From Polymyxa betae (taxonomy: Eukaryota; Endomyxa; Phytomyxea; Plasmodiophorida; Plasmodiophoridae), in contig RBZT01000817.1 in the NCBI GenBank assembly GCA_003693705.1, positions 1 to 46,221 on the forward strand: a stretch of 46,221 nt of DNA, written 5' to 3'. The notes beneath the pieces were generated by a model. That model saw only the letters and a list, made by a program, of their open reading frames with translations. It was not told the DNA's origin and did no database searches. The translations under genes were made by a program, and so were the position numbers. This document shows, one piece after another, positions 33,094-42,796 of this stretch (the stretch's first letter is position 1; each line of letters starts with the position of its first letter).

Positions 33094-36000
33094 TGTGTAT
33101 TAATGTTTAAAATAGTTGAGGTAAATATGTGCTGTCCTGCCGGCAAGCTCGTACTTCGGCAGCGCATCAATGAGCTTAGATGTGTAGTGCGGCAGCCCGA
33201 GCTCGGACGATGACTGCTGCCAGGTCGAATGTTACAGACTCCGATCCTTGCGCGGACACACGAAGGCAAGCGAGCCAGGCCTTGGATTTCGCCGAGGCGA
33301 ACCCACCCGCACTGAATGTCATGGGCGTGAATGGGGCTCGAAAGGCATTATGGTACTTCACGCGTTTTTCCTTTTCGCGAAAGGCGAGCAGGTATCCTAT
33401 CTGTCGTTTCGTCCACTTGGCAACTGCATCGCCGGCTTGACGGGGGATCGCGCTGAGACGGGACAAGTTGACGGGAGACGACGCTGACACGAACGAAATG
33501 TCGATGACACCTGCCACTCCGTCCGGGGCCGTCAGCCCATTAACGAGGATGTCGCCGCGCGTGGCGGGATCAGCGCCTGGGCCATCGGCCCGGGGCTCCG
33601 TTGTGGCTGAAGAGCCGAGATCGGATGCACGATTAGCTAGCATGTCGCGGAAAGCGTTATGCCGGGCGCATCGAGGGCCAGTCGCTCTGCGTTGGCACCA
33701 TTCTCCATGTAAAAACGACTCGGACTCATTGCATGCCGAACATGACCCGATCGGACCTGGCAGGAGCAAACGGAGCTGTAGAGAGCCGCTGACTTGCCGA
33801 TCCGTTAGTGTGCGTGAGGGGTAAAGAGGAATCATTCGGAGCCACGCCGATCCCAAAGCTGAAGAGTTCTCGACCATCGCAAGTCTCCGGCTGTCGTCCA
33901 GCGCGTTCAATAGGTCGTCCGCCGCTTCGCGCAGATAATTTTGATGTCCCGATGGGATGCGTGAGGCAGACATGAAATCGTGGTCGGCGCTTGAGGGGCG
34001 CTCTTGGAAAAGCTCGGTGTGTTGGGCGACCCGATCACAGAGGTCTCGAGAAGACTGGCGTGCGTGAGGACTGAGTTCGAAGTAGTTTGGGAGGCCCAAC
34101 CCTCCAAATTTCAGAGGGAGAGTCGCCAATCGTCGCGCTTGATCGTCCAAAACCGGCTCCGCACCGACAGACGCCAGCTTTTGTACTGCGCGGAGGAGGG
34201 CGGCGTCTGCCTCTGCCCATGTATTGTCCAGGTCAGTCGGGTCGAGGGTACGGAGAAGATGTAGAAGGGACGGGGCAATGCAGGATCGGGTCAGGAGCAG
34301 GGCGGACTGGCGCGGAAGCTGCATGATCTGGCTGAGCTGCTTCTCGAACTTCTTAATCTTGCTTTGAAGGAACTGACGTCGGCCATCGACGCTCCCGATG
34401 AAGGTGCCGAGGATCTCACATCCGTTTAGACGCAGATCGTCCGCCGAGTGAATCTGGCACTTGGCAATGTTGAGGACAAGGCCGTCCGACCGATCCGTGA
34501 GAAAGTCAGACTTGATGACGTTTAGGAGCGCCTGTGCCTGCTCCAGGGATGAGCGTGAGTCGCGCCGATTATGCGGGATCCATATCAGGGTGTCGTCCAG
34601 GTATGAAATGACCTCCGCGTGATTCGCCGACGCTTGTTCCGATAGACGTTCGATGCGCGCCCGATAGGCATAGGAGAACAGTAAACCTTGGCTAGATTCG
34701 AGCAATTGCTCGACTGAGCCGGAACTCGAGCGTGTGAACAGGGGCGATGATGACCCATAAGCCCACCGGACCGCGCGCTGCATCCTTGGATTGAGCTCCG
34801 CGACCGCCTTCGCCAAGTGCCGTCGGTCGATTGTATTGAAAGCATTGGAGAGGTCGAGGCAGATAAAGGCGCCGTTAAGTTCGCGGTCATCCACGACATC
34901 TTGGATCTTCCGAATGATTCGCCCCGTGTTCGTCCAGTACGGGCAATGCACCTGGCCGCCACCCTATAAAAAAACTCGCCAACTGCAATCGGGCGGAGTT
35001 TGTTAGTGCCAGGTTTCCGGAGCGGAATCAAGCTAGATGACAGCAGGTACATACTGCCCGGGGCGTTACCGTTACAGATCATGTTGGCAAGTTTGCAGAG
35101 AAACGTGACGAAGTCCTTGTCTTTGCAGGCGATATGAAGCAGATGCGATGTCCACCCGGACGGGCCACCAGCAGAATCTAAGCTCGTGCGACGGACTGAG
35201 TCGCGAATTTGCTGTTCGGAAATTCGGGGGCCTTGGATGCGGGGCTGGTCGGGAAAAGGGTTGGCCGGGCCTTGGGGATGTAGGACACGCAGAGCCTGAA
35301 CCGCGCTTTCGTCAAGTGTGACCGGTGTGAGGTTGCACGTGGCGATCCGGGTCGCTTTACTGAGTCTGCCTGCCTGGACGGCGCGGACGGCCCGTCGTGA
35401 AGTGGATTCCGGGTCAGGAGTCGAGATCGGGCTGGGCCGGCAGTCGGTGGTCGGTCGTGGTATTAGCGGATACAGCTTGATGCGATTCTTCAGCTCCTGC
35501 TTGCGATAGCGGGTGATACGTGGTGCGATGGCGACGGACGGCAGACCCAAGAGAAGGAACAGATTGTCAGGATTGGGCCCCTGGTTGAACTGGCGAGCGA
35601 GCGCCCCAGCTTTCTTTGTGAAGTGCTTCTGGACCGAGCGTGGCAGGATGCGGCCCGCCTGCGGCATGTGGACCAGGGACAGGTGAAGTAGATCAGCAGG
35701 TTGTTCGGAGAGAGAATTGAAGGGGTCGGGGACAAACCAAAACTCGCTGCTGGACGTGGGGGCTTCGGGTTCGGAGGCCGATCTAGGAGAAATGTCGACG
35801 GGGAGGGGGTTCTCGGGCGATGGTGTGACGCCGGGGGCGGGGGCAAATTGCGGCGTATCTGGAGACTCTGTCTGCGCGCCGACCGTAACGTCAAGAACTT
35901 CACGGATGAACTCTGTGGCTTCATCGATTCGGGGCTCACCTTCCTCGCGATCGAACAGTGTGGAATCAGGCGAGCGGGACTGGACTTCGGCGATCGACGT

Positions 36001-36601
36001 TGGGTCGGGTGATTGGCAACCATCGGTGCTGGGCAAGGCAGGGTCCAGAGCAGCACGCGAAGCACCCAGTTGGCAACCGGTGCGTCTCCGGTGTACGTCC
36101 AGCCCGTACAGGCTCGAGACCAGTGCTCCACAGGCGCAGGCGTATGCTCCAATTTGGCTTGCCTTATCAGCGGTCCATTTGTGACGGCCACGGTGTGCTT
36201 GGCTGGCGTGTTTGAACACGTCGAGGCAATGTCGGGAGCAAAGGGGGCATGACCCTTCCTGTGGTACGCGAGGGGCTGAGGGGATAGCGATGGCACGCAG
36301 GGCTCTGGATGAGGTGGGCGTGGCCTCCGTTCGAGGGGGCAAGGGAGTGACAGTGGAGGCGGAGGGAGCGGAAGAAGTGCGCGCAGCCCCCGTCTGGGGG
36401 TGCGGCCTCCGTCTGGGGTTCCTCGACGCTCGGGTCGTGGACGACCGGCTGCCGACCGGCACCGGAGCACGGCAGCGCCTCGGCCGACCGTCCGAGCGAG
36501 CCTGCGGGGAGGTCGTGGCGATATCCGGCTGCGCTCCTACCATCTAGGCCAGGAGGCGGGCACGAGGACGACCACGGCGGCAGGCGGGACGGACGGACCA
36601 A

Positions 36602-36602
<1 letters not shown>
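33094..36602 (-). mobile_element. R2-like non-LTR retrotransposon between two (TC)n tracts
   Basis: The element is about 3.5 kb: a short leader of about 60 nt after the long TC tract, one long ORF with zinc fingers, reverse transcriptase and a C-terminal nuclease-type region, and an 80-nt 3' UTR ending at a short TC tract. No poly(A) tail and no long terminal repeats are seen. This plan fits early-branching LINE clades (R2, NeSL, Utopia-like) that use a restriction-like endonuclease and insert at defined sites. Both ends fall in (TC)n, which points to a microsatellite as target. The copy is damaged in the reverse transcriptase. Confidence 0.8.
33176..36543 (-). pseudogene. Retrotransposon ORF: zinc fingers, reverse transcriptase, restriction-like endonuclease (broken)
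   Basis: From ATG 36543: an Arg/Pro/Ser-rich start, two zinc-finger-like segments (CPLCSRHCLDVFKHASQAH and YACACGALVSSLYGLDVHRR), a long linker, then reverse transcriptase with IPLRKPGTNKLRPIAVGEFF, motif A in FICLDLSNAFNTID, and the catalytic YLDD in VISYLDDTLIWIPHN. The C-terminal region has a Cys/His knuckle (CSACNESESFLHGEWCQRR) and a PD-(D/E)xK-like stretch (GVAGVIDISFV, then AKWTKRQIGYLLAFR). The frame shifts between 34951 and 34985, where the segment between RPIAVGEFF and motif A is also shorter than usual. In addition, the GVRQGDPLGP-type motif B is missing (SSQG runs straight into LLFSYAYRA). This copy is therefore unlikely to be active. Confidence 0.8.
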
Positions 36603-36638
<36 letters not shown>

Positions 36639-36692
36639 TCACTTTCTCTCTCTTCTCTCTCTCTCTTTCTCTCCCTCTCTCTCCCTCTCTCT
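36603..36692. repeat. Long (TC)n microsatellite at the 5' side of the R2-like element
   Basis: About 90 bp of TC dinucleotides with a few G, A and C interruptions; the element's leader starts immediately beside it. Confidence 0.95.
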
Positions 36693-37335
36693 GGTACCGT
36701 ATGTATCTAGCTCTGTCTGGTGGACGTTCGCACACGATGCCTCTTAGACTCCAATAAGACTTTACTGAAAGAACGGGCCGCGTGATTCCTTTGCGATGAT
36801 CTGCTGCCTCAACGCAATTTTCCAAATATTCTTAACAATCGCTATATGAGCGACACAGTTGTATTAGGTTTTCAATCATTTTCAATGATTCAGTTTCTTG
36901 CCGTTCAACCATACAAGTTGATGAAGTGCTGAAAAAATTGCAGCAGGCTGAATTCTCGCAGCTCGGGCTTCTTCGCCCCTTTCTTGATTCTCGAGTTTGA
37001 GCCCTCTGCCCGGGAAGTGGCCACCGTTTTCACAGTGAAATTTTTGGATGTATGAGCCCTGCACACTTTCTCCTGGTCCGAATTCAGCTTCTGAATGGAG
37101 CTCAATGCACTTGAGCTGCTGTCGTGTTTGTTTTAGCACGACTGTGGTTGTAGTTGCAGTTGTTCAGCTGATTGCAAGTCATAAATTGCAGAATTTAACA
37201 GAGGTGTTTGGTATAGATGAAGTCTGATTATCAAGCAGGAGGAGATTATCTGCATCGATCCGAATGACACAACATCGACAAAAATCCACAAGATATCTAG
37301 CTAGAGAAGTTTGATCTTACACAAAATTCGGACCA
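36693..37335. other. Intergenic, no supported gene
   Basis: Short minus-strand frames occur (36882-37139) but show no domain. It would hold the original upstream region of the ORF at 33074 if the retroelement insertion is removed. Confidence 0.4.
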
Positions 37336-37527
37336 TCAAATAAAATCGCGATCTCCGAAACCTTCATCAGCATAAGGACGGACTGTGCGGCACTGATTAT
37401 CAAGAAGGTTGAAATTTATCAGTCCCTCAATAGACAGCAGCTCACGAACGGCGGCGACCTTGCAGGCCCTTACGGCATGGTGCAGAATTCGGCCTTGGAT
37501 CTGTAATAGAGGCGGCATCGTGAACAT
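37336..37527 (-). CDS. Short ankyrin-like fragment
   Basis: A 63-residue frame contains GRILHHAVRACKVAAVREL followed by LINFNLLDNQCRT, which fits one ankyrin repeat (G.TALH.A...G....V..LL...). Only one repeat is visible, so it is either one exon of a larger gene or a remnant. Confidence 0.3.
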   Translation of the reverse strand: MFTMPPLLQIQGRILHHAVRACKVAAVRELLSIEGLINFNLLDNQCRTVRPYADEGFGDRDFI

Positions 37528-38050
37528 ATTCTATGTAAATGTATTTGCTGTTATGATCGGCCGTAATTCTATCATCAATAATTGATTGTGAAATGAGTTA
37601 TTCGCTGTCAATTTTGGATTGGTCAGATAACGGATCGAAATAGAATTCGCCGATATTTTCCCAATCAGTAAGATAGATCAATGACGGATTCAGAGATACG
37701 ATTTGATATTCAGAATGATTTCCAGATAGACGAGCACGAAACAGCGCCGCCTCAGACTCCAATATTAATTATGGAAAATTCGTTGAGCCTCGAATCCAAA
37801 TAAGAATGTGTCAACGAGTAGCGACATCACAGCGAGAAAGGCCTCTACTTCGTTGTCAATGGAATCACTTGATCATCTGACAGTTTTTTTGGAGGAATCA
37901 ACAATAAATGCAGCAAGATGTAAAAAAGTTTATCTAAATCTCAAATGGGAGACAGAAAACCATAATTCATTTTTGAATCTGATTTTAATGAAACTGTCAC
38001 AAAACCAAAGATGAACGATTTATTGGAACCAATCTTGAAACATTTCCGGT
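37528..38050. other. AT-rich intergenic region, nothing recognised
   Basis: No coding signal is seen. A core-like ACAGCGCCGCCTCAGAC near 37740 may be a very decayed copy of the dispersed repeat. Confidence 0.4.
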
Positions 38051-39620
38051 TTAATGTGAAACTGGTTGAACTGGCTCTTTTTTGGCAGAGCATAAAATAT
38101 CATAGATGAACCCGCAACGAATACTGGAATATTGAATGAGTTCAGATCGAACATCTTCTGGGATCTTCCAATAGAGAGGATGTTGAATCAGAGCACGGAT
38201 AAGTTTCACAGCTCGATCATCGATAAGAAATTTCAGCGATGCTGTCAGTTCAGGGATATTTGACATCATCGTTTTGATGAATTCCGGGCACATTAGGAAG
38301 TCGATCGCCGCTTGTTGAGAACTGCTTATTGTATATCGAAGAATGATGCCATAGAAGACGGGCCCCAAAAACCTTCACGAACAGAGACGCATTCGGAATT
38401 CGCAACAAAATCTGCGCGATCTCGTACTGGTCATGGAGCACGGCTTCCCTCAGCAGCACATTGACGATCTCGGGCATGAACGGAAGTTGGGCCAGACCCC
38501 GGACAAACTCCGTGTTATTCGATTTCAACATGTCCCAGGCGTCACCGATGAACGATTCGGGCTTGGAGAGGATTTGTCGCTGAATAAACGGAATCCGCTG
38601 CCATTGCAAAAGCCTGGTCCGGGCCAGTACGTCCCTCATGGGTCTGTTAATAGACATCGGTACATCTGGCCATAACCAGCTTCAGTAATAAACTGCAGAA
38701 CGCCCGGAAAAGTTGGGAGATGTAGGAGAGGGACGATATCCGGAATGGATTCGGGCGGAATCTGGACATACTGAAAATAGGTATCGAGAGTGAGCACGAT
38801 CCCGAGCTGGCGCAGAGCCAGTAGGTTCTGCCACTCAGCAAGAGGATGAGATTGTTTGGGAAACGATTTCAGAATATGGACGGAGATACCATATCCAGGT
38901 CCGAACTCAGAACTAACCGGATAAAATGGGCGAAGTTGGTTTTGGAGATAATGGGCGTCAGGGTTTCTGACAAGACTGGGCCTCCCTGCTTGCAATTGTA
39001 TGAGGACATCATCCAGGCGCCCTCGTTCATGACAAGGAAAGCTTTCGTCGACCTTCTGCTGGATCACACGTAGCAGCGGTTCCGGAAGATTCTGTGGCGG
39101 AACGGATATGCCGAGGACAGGAAGTCCGGGTAAGGGACGACCATTCCGGATACGAATCAGAAACTCGTTCACATCATTGACCACAGTCAGGCCCAGATCT
39201 ATGATCATACAGCGCAGTAGTTGGGCCTTCTCCTCATCGCTCAATATCTCATTCCACATTGCGGCCTGGTCGTACAGGCCCTGTTCGAATCGCCCAGTAC
39301 ACGGACCCACGAGATCTCCCAGCTGGTCCGTATTCTTGCCGTCCGCGTCCGGTACGACCCCGAGACGCTCGATCATGTCCAGAAAGTCCGTCCGCAGCTG
39401 GTCATGGGCGTGTGGAGCAGGCGGCGGCAAGTCAGACTGAGACGTCCCAAGTCCGTGACAGAGCACTGCTCCACGATCTGCTCCAAGATATCATCCAGCA
39501 ACCGAAACAGACCCGATTCCTGAACCGGGAGATGAACGAGATCAGGTTCTGGTCGGTCGAGGGGGTCGCGGCCCCCAGGACCAGTACGACCGCGGCCATC
39601 AAGACGACCTGAACGTGCAT
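38051..39620 (-). CDS. Candidate secreted or F-box-like helical protein, family member 3 (frame-disrupted)
   Basis: ATG 39620 opens a signal-peptide-like MHVQVVLMAAVVLVLGAATP. A second frame then reads LFRLLDDILEQIVEQCSVTD and LGRLSLTCRRLL, close to an F-box. A third frame holds the long body (39466-38636; DQLRTDFLDMIERLGVV to MYRCLLTDP), a fourth continues MRDVLARTRLLQWQRIPFIQ, and a fifth ends with FLMCPEFIKTMMSNIP to PVQPVSH. The changes could be introns: a 20-nt gt...ag segment at about 38640-38660 restores phase exactly, and a 55-nt one near 38350-38405 does too. They could equally be frameshifts in a dying gene. The PEFI motif links it to the 16.3-18.1 kb gene. The body is helical with no recognised domain beyond the F-box-like part. 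Confidence 0.5.
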
Positions 39621-40242
39621 GGTGCGATGGGAATCAGAACGAGCCAGTCATAAACGCCGAGCAGCGGGCTGCGCCATGTAGGGCTCACGCAGTTTCGTCG
39701 GGACTTGGAAATTTTTGGAAGTCAGGAATTCAATCCACTGAATAAAACCACCAGCATGAATCTCAAACTCGGAACTTAACAAACGCCAACACGATTGTCG
39801 CTGATTTGAGTTTTTCTCTGTAGGTGGCATACATTCTGAAAGCCCAAAAAAAGCCCCAAAAAAGCACATCAAAAAAGCCCCTAAGAAAATACCAGCCGCT
39901 CAGACAGGCAAACCCTATAGGTGCAGCCTCCTTGGGCGCAGCCTCGTGCGTCTGAAAAAAAACTGCGCAGACATTCGCAAACAACTGGATTTATGAGGGA
40001 AGAGTGACCCCTTTGCCAAAAGGGCGATTAAAGTCTCTTATGATCAGAATGTTAAGCCAGTTTCGCTCTGGTTTCGCTCGATATTTCCGCTCTTACTTCG
40101 AGGAACCATCTCGGGAAGTAAAAACAATCTCGACTCCCTCGTCCGAGACAATATGTTTGCTGGCATCTAACGGACGTTTTCCGCCCTTCAGTGATCAATC
40201 GCGAAGACGCCTTTCGACGGGCGCTGAGAACATTTTTCTATC
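39621..40242. other. Intergenic, no supported gene
   Basis: A run of AAAAAGCCCC-like units at 39840-39885 gives a Trp/Phe/Gly-rich spurious frame. Nothing else is recognised. Confidence 0.4.
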
Positions 40243-40515
40243 GGCCAGTGGATTGGATTGGATTCGACTAGCTGGCGGACTTATGGTCAACAGGCGGCTC
40301 TCTTTCCAAAACGCTGGAAAATTTTAGCAAACTACCGATTTCGTTGCGTTGCAGTAATTCACCCGTTTTAATAATTGTTGATCGTAAACTATCAGCACGA
40401 CCTAAGAACGCCTCGATTATGTAAGGTAGGACACCCGCCCGATCCAACATGGACTCGAACCCATGTACCCTATCCATATCTAATACTCTCCTACTGGTTT
40501 CCCAGCTTTCACCAT
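40243..40515 (-). repeat. tRNA-like, ATCCA-tailed repeat, copy E (longest)
   Basis: On the minus strand it begins near 40510 with a tRNA-like head: a perfect T-arm/B-box hairpin (CATGGGTTCGAGTCCATG) and an A-box-like segment before it. It continues through a unique body, then the family core GCCGCCTGTTGACC and an AATCCAATCCAATCC tail. It is either a tRNA-derived SINE or the 3' UTR of the LINE that lies immediately upstream. Confidence 0.55.
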
Positions 40516-40659
40516 GCGTTGCTAAATGTAACAGCCGATAGAATATGCTTTTGCTAGAATTTTTGACATGAGTTTGGCGTGTGTATACAGTGCGTCGTTG
40601 AAATCTGTAATGTTACTTTCTTTGTATTTCTTTCGATATTTTTTCAGTTGATTTTTATA

Positions 40660-41790
40660 TATTTTTTTTCATTTCAGGAGTTGATGTTCTATAGTCTCAC
40701 TCTTTTTATTGCAGTGTCGACATACATCGCTTGGCTCTATATTTAGATTTTGTAAATGTGATCGAGCTGGAGTGTGTCTTGTTCTAACTCTGTTTAATAG
40801 AGGGCTATCAAGGTAGATCAGGTGGTCTGTATTACCATTTCTACTCTGTGTTCGAGAATAACCGTCTAATAGAGGAGTTCGTTTCGGGTTTGCAAATCCG
40901 CTTGGTTTTACCTTTTTCAATAAATATTTATGTGGTTTTGTCTTTCTAACTGCCTATACATTAATTTATATGAAGAAACTAATGGGTCGTGTTCAATCAG
41001 TTCTCCATCTATTGCAGCCTGCTTGTCGAGTTCGTCTATCGCATCGCTTTCTGCAATCTGCTGTGTGTGACTTGGAATTAATTGAAGTTCGACTTCGTTT
41101 TCTTCGATAAGTTCAGCTAGCTTTTCGGCCACATCTTTCACGACAGCGTTGACGAATTTATATTTGTATGGAAGGCATGGCAGCTGTTGCAAACATGATA
41201 ATGAATCCGTAAATATATGAATGTGTCTATTTCTGGATACAGTTCCAGTAGTGAGCTGATACCAGATTGTAATGCGATGATTTCTGCTTCATAGCTTGAC
41301 GTCACATGTTCTATCTGTATTGAGGTGTGGATCTCAAGTTCAAATATTGTACTGTGTGGATCTGGGTTCGAGATGTGCAGTATTGAAGCAGCTCAACCTG
41401 TTATGTACTCCGAATTTAAACTGTCTCTGTTGAAACTTCCGTCTGTCCAAAGTGAAATATCGGGATTTGTGGGAATCAATTCGGCGTTCTCGTGTTTTTC
41501 TAACGCTTCTGCACTGGAACTCATGTGAAATTACATTTTGCAAGTTGTTCTAGTATATAAAATTTCACTATTATTTGTGAGTGGATATGATCATTATATC
41601 TCTTTGCTGTAACTTCTACAGCTCTTCTGACAAGTCCAAAAGGGGTCCATCCATCTGCTGCACATCCTTGTTCGTCCCATTTTCTATAGTCGTCTCCTAA
41701 TGAATTGCCCTGAGCATCTGCCTTTAGGACTGTTAGTGCCGAATCTGTAATGATTTTAGCTTTCAGTGAAGGTAAGCAAACAAACACTGA
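40660..41790 (-). pseudogene. Decayed 3' part of an RNase-H-bearing LINE
   Basis: Several minus-strand frames give pieces of one protein in the right order. First comes SLWTDGSFNRDSLN (the first catalytic Asp), next VTSYEAEIIALQSGI (the Glu), then a degraded FTDSLSCLQQL-type block, then SHTQQIAESDAIDELDKQA (the last Asp in the expected place), and finally a CCHC-like end, CRHCNKKSETIEHQLLK. This order (ribonuclease H then a C..C....H....C knuckle) is typical of I/Tad/Jockey-type LINE polyproteins. Frames are broken by shifts and a stop near 41395, and the reverse transcriptase is absent, so it is a 5'-truncated relic. Confidence 0.7.
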
Positions 41791-42041
41791 ATAACTTAAT
41801 ACAGGATGGATGAGGTTTTAAAAATTTATTAAGTTATCGATATTATTTACCATCTTTTTAATTATACTGAATGCAGGGATCAGGTATAGGCGTGGTGTGG
41901 TGGCAGTGAATACTGTATCAGCTTGGACATGGCTGTGCAACTTACACACATACGCCTACGGCTGTGACGTCTTTGAACAGGAAATCGTTGCGCTGCATCC
42001 GGGCCGTTGACAACTACACGATGGCAATCACAGGCGATCCA
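41791..42041. other. Spacer, nothing recognised
   Basis: AT-rich spacer between the LINE relic and the small secreted-protein gene. Confidence 0.4.
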
Positions 42042-42565
42042 TTAGATTCCGGGTTGTTTGGGACTGGCGCTCACCGAGTCGGCTCGCTGTAGCGACTCTG
42101 TGATGATACGACGGACTGATCCCAGCCTCCCATCGCAGCTGCTGCCATCACCCTCGGATGTGGCGATTACAGCGTGTCGTTGCAAACCTGGCGAGCTACT
42201 CGATCCGTTACGATTACTGGTTATGCATCCAGGCGAGTCTTGGCTCAAATATTGGTCGTCCTTACAACTGCACTCGTTAGGATCTGTACTTTGATAATAA
42301 CAAACTCTTTCGCTGATATTGGCTCGACTATTTTTAGACGCCGCCTTCGGATTGTGTCAACCGCTATTGGATGCATCGCCGACTGACTTTGGAGAAGCTG
42401 AAATTAGCAGTTTTTTGTATTTATGTGCGAAAAACCTATATTGTTGAGATTCTTGTCTTGGGACTGCTGTCTGTGCCGGCCAGCAGATATTCGACAGTTG
42501 GAGAGTTGATAAGCGCCCAGAGCGACGAGAATGGGGAGTAACAAAATCGTCACACATTTGACCAT
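42042..42565 (-). CDS. Small secreted cysteine-containing protein
   Basis: Three exons (42565-42436, 42397-42362, 42322-42042) join in phase to give 148 residues. The first exon encodes a signal peptide, MVKCVTILLLPILVALGA, then a basic-polar linker. The last exon encodes ERVCYYQSTDPNECSCKDDQ with a nearby SPGC, and a Ser/Gly-rich, slightly acidic tail. The introns are only 38 and 39 nt and end in tttcag and gtcgag. The cluster of four or five Cys suggests one or two disulphides. No family was recognised; it could be a secreted effector-like or wall-associated protein, which is inference from size, signal and Cys content. Confidence 0.5.
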
Positions 42566-42796
42566 GATGAGAGTGTTAAGACACGCACTTTTGGCGCAGA
42601 TCTTGGGGTACCGGGCTGCGCTACCCAACATCCCGCCCATTGAGTGGGCATGGCGTGTGCCAGGCCAGTCTACAGTAGCGCGTGCCTGATGGCGATCTCG
42701 TGCTCTATCTTATCGAAATACGTTCATGATAAACTAAAATATTCATTCCCGAAATCAGTTGTCTGTCCGTACACTAGCGTCAAACTTCATCCAAGC

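Noticed and set aside
35490-36470. 326-residue Pro/Arg-rich frame on the minus strand
   Set aside because: It overlaps the retrotransposon ORF in another frame and its composition follows from GC-rich codons of the real frame.
36544-36825. Arg/Glu-repeat ORF over the TC tract
   Set aside because: It is only a translation of the (GA)n microsatellite.
39763-39984. Trp/Phe-rich membrane-like ORF
   Set aside because: Produced by a run of AAAAAGCCCC-like units; no start context or homology.
40440-40510. A functional tRNA gene on the minus strand
   Set aside because: The T arm is perfect, but the acceptor stem and anticodon arm do not close; better explained as the tRNA-like head of a retroposon.
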